From the NCBI RefSeq assembly GCF_041380365.1, contig NZ_CP159981.1, forward strand, positions 682,001-746,000: a DNA stretch of 64,000 bases. The letters run 5' to 3'. The notes beneath the pieces are model-generated. The model was not told the origin of the DNA, made no database searches, and saw only the letters and a list, made by a program, of their open reading frames with translations. The position numbers were made by a program, and so were the translations under genes. Shown here piece by piece: positions 62,965 to 64,000 of the stretch; the stretch's first letter is position 1; every line of letters starts with the position of its first letter. This DNA is from Buchananella sp. 14KM1171 (GTDB lineage Bacteria; Actinomycetota; Actinomycetes; Actinomycetales; Actinomycetaceae).

Positions 62965-63441
62965 ATGGACATGCAGACAGCTCCCCTCACCGTCAGCGAC
63001 GCCGGCGAGGTGCTCACCCTCCGCCGGGCAGCCTACGTCTCCCAAGCCCAGCACACCGGGGACCCCTACATCCCCGAGCTCATGGAGAGCCTGGCCGACG
63101 TCCAGGCGGACTTCACCCGCCCCGGCGTGGTGGTGATCGGCGCCCGCGACGCCGGCCGACTCATTGGCACCATCAAGGTGGAGGTCGACGGCGCGCGCGC
63201 CACCCTGTCTCGCTTCGCCGTCGCGCCGGACCGGCGCGGCGAGGGCATCGGGCAGCAGCTGCTGCTCTCGATTGTCCCCCACGTCTCCTCCGGCGTCTCC
63301 GAGGTTGCCATCGAGACCGGCAGCGGCGCCGTGGCCGCCGGCGAGCTGGTCAGCGACCGGGGCAGCCTGGGCAGCCTGGCCCGCGCGTTCATCGCCCGCA
63401 TCCAGCCCCACCTGGAGGCGGGCTCCGAGAAGACTGACTGA
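62965..63441 (+). CDS. GNAT family N-acetyltransferase
   Basis: 158-residue acetyltransferase. The acetyl-CoA loop is seen in ATLSRFAVAPDRRGEGIGQQLL (RRGEGIG is the Q/RxxGxG motif) near residue 85, preceded by LIGTIKVEVDG. The segment AAYVSQAQHTGDPYIPELMESLADV near 25 is a substrate-side loop. Acceptor unknown. A second in-frame ATG at 62971 is possible. The gene is divergent from purU and ends at a strong terminator. Confidence 0.85.
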   Translation: MDMQTAPLTVSDAGEVLTLRRAAYVSQAQHTGDPYIPELMESLADVQADFTRPGVVVIGARDAGRLIGTIKVEVDGARATLSRFAVAPDRRGEGIGQQLLLSIVPHVSSGVSEVAIETGSGAVAAGELVSDRGSLGSLARAFIARIQPHLEAGSEKTD

Positions 63442-63455
63442 CGGCGTTTCGCTGT

Positions 63456-63504
63456 AGCGGCTGGGCGGCCTTCGCGTTGGCGGGGGCCGCCCAGCCGCTC
63501 TTTT
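63456..63504 (+). terminator. Terminator of the GNAT gene
   Basis: 15-bp perfect stem (63456-63470 with 63485-63499), 14-nt loop, followed by CTTTT. Confidence 0.85.
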
Positions 63505-63522
63505 GCGCCCGCGCACACGGGC

Positions 63523-63560
63523 AGGGGCGGGGCAAGACCTTGCGGCCTTGCCCCGCCCCT
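63523..63560. terminator. Hairpin after the wall-binding protein gene
   Basis: 14-bp perfect stem (63523-63536 with 63547-63560), 23 bases beyond the stop of the minus-strand gene. No U-tract on that strand. Confidence 0.6.
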
Positions 63561-63582
63561 TCGGGTCGGAACGCTGCAGCTG

Positions 63583-63999
63583 TTACTTCAGCAGCAGACG
63601 CACCTGGTTGTGCACCCGGGCGCTCACCGAGCGCTCCAGGCCCAGGATGGTGACGGAGACGTTCTTGTTCTTCAGGGTCTCCGCGGTCTCCTTGGGCAGC
63701 TCGGTGGCATTGGTCAGGAGCAGCACCGCATTGCGGTTGCCCGCCAGACCGCCGGCCGTGAGGGCATCCCACGGGCTGGTGCCGTTGACCAGCAGCACGT
63801 GCTCAGCCTTCGGGTTGACCGCCGAGGCCAGCTTGGCCGCCGTGTCGGCGCGGTTGGCGCCCACCACCGGGACCGCGCGCACGCCCGCGTTGGCGAGGGA
63901 GTTGGAGGCCTTGCCGCCAACACCGTAGACCTTGAGCGTGGCCGCCTCGATCCGCAGGAAGTCTGCCGAGGACTTCGGCAGTGCCTTGCCGTTGGAGAG
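63583..63999 (-). CDS. Cell wall-binding repeat (CWB2) protein, 5' part outside window
   Basis: C-terminal 138 residues of a longer protein reading in from the right edge. ALPKSSADFLRI, VYGVGGKASNSLANAGVRAV, GANRADTAAKLASAV, HVLLVNGTSPWDALTAGGLAG, AVLLLTNATELPKET and VTILGLERSVSARVHNQV follow the cell wall-binding repeat 2 pattern (GGxxxVS, R..G.DRY.TA, VA.G...DAL.A..LA). Such repeats anchor exported proteins to secondary wall polymers of Gram-positive cells. The N-terminal functional part is not visible. Start lies outside. Confidence 0.85.
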   Translation of the reverse strand, partial: LSNGKALPKSSADFLRIEAATLKVYGVGGKASNSLANAGVRAVPVVGANRADTAAKLASAVNPKAEHVLLVNGTSPWDALTAGGLAGNRNAVLLLTNATELPKETAETLKNKNVSVTILGLERSVSARVHNQVRLLLK

Positions 64000-64000
64000 A

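Overview
The window is a GC-rich, densely packed chromosomal segment of an actinobacterium. Several features point there: an AdnAB-type helicase-nuclease pair, the small families DUF3107 and DUF3117, a MgtE-N/CBS-DUF1003-Mrp-O-methyltransferase-LOG neighbourhood resembling the mycobacterial Rv1205-Rv1232 area, many GTG starts, GTGA/ATGA gene overlaps and several likely leaderless mRNAs. The gene set (Leloir galactose genes, deoxynucleoside salvage, MacAB-like exporters, a CWB2 wall-binding protein) fits a host-associated Actinomyces-like organism. That placement is inference; there is no rRNA here.

Layout. 1-1.7 kb: start of a Tad pilus/secretion operon (tadA, tadB-like, minus strand). 1.9-3.1 kb: phosphotransferase-like protein lacking the catalytic Asp. 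3.2-10.4 kb: adnA-adnB. 10.4-14.8 kb: DUF3107, DEAD-box RNA helicase, unusual membrane histidine-kinase-like protein. 14.8-20.9 kb: MarC, PHP phosphoesterase, aminopeptidase P, stress protein, MgtE-N/CBS protein, DUF1003. 21.0-26.9 kb: an insertion-like module. Two mosaic lipoprotein paralogs face each other around a MacA/MacB-like export operon, and 152-nt direct repeats with a perfect 28-bp hairpin bound the whole block. 27.2-30.1 kb: Mrp, O-methyltransferase, DUF3117, LOG. 30.2-32.3 kb: a TNT-type polymorphic toxin and its immunity candidate, visibly AT-richer than the surroundings. 32.4-35.9 kb: LpdA-like flavoprotein and phosphohexomutase. 36.0-44.7 kb (minus): nucleoside uptake and salvage operon (BMP lipoprotein, ABC transporter, cdd, deoA, a C39-like protein, deoC). 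44.9-48.6 kb (minus): galT-galK-manC. 48.8-54.4 kb: 2',5'-RNA ligase-like protein, YihY, then a second MacAB-like tripartite exporter. 54.5-55.06 kb: a strictly 20-nt-phased array of 23 short sites. 55.1-58.2 kb (minus): exoA, and glyA-folD behind a ZTP riboswitch. 58.5-61.8 kb: sugar ABC importer. 62-64 kb: purU, GNAT protein, start of a CWB2 wall-binding protein.

The functional units are mostly housekeeping. The glyA-folD-purU group handles one-carbon folate metabolism. The bmp-to-deoC run imports nucleosides and breaks them down to phosphorylated sugars. galT-galK-manC feeds nucleotide sugars. The accessory interest lies in three places: the 21-27 kb module, the TNT toxin pair, and the 54.5-55 kb array. 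The hairpins bounding the 21-27 kb module and the array share a CTAGAC core and 20-nt spacing, and each lies beside a MacAB-type exporter.
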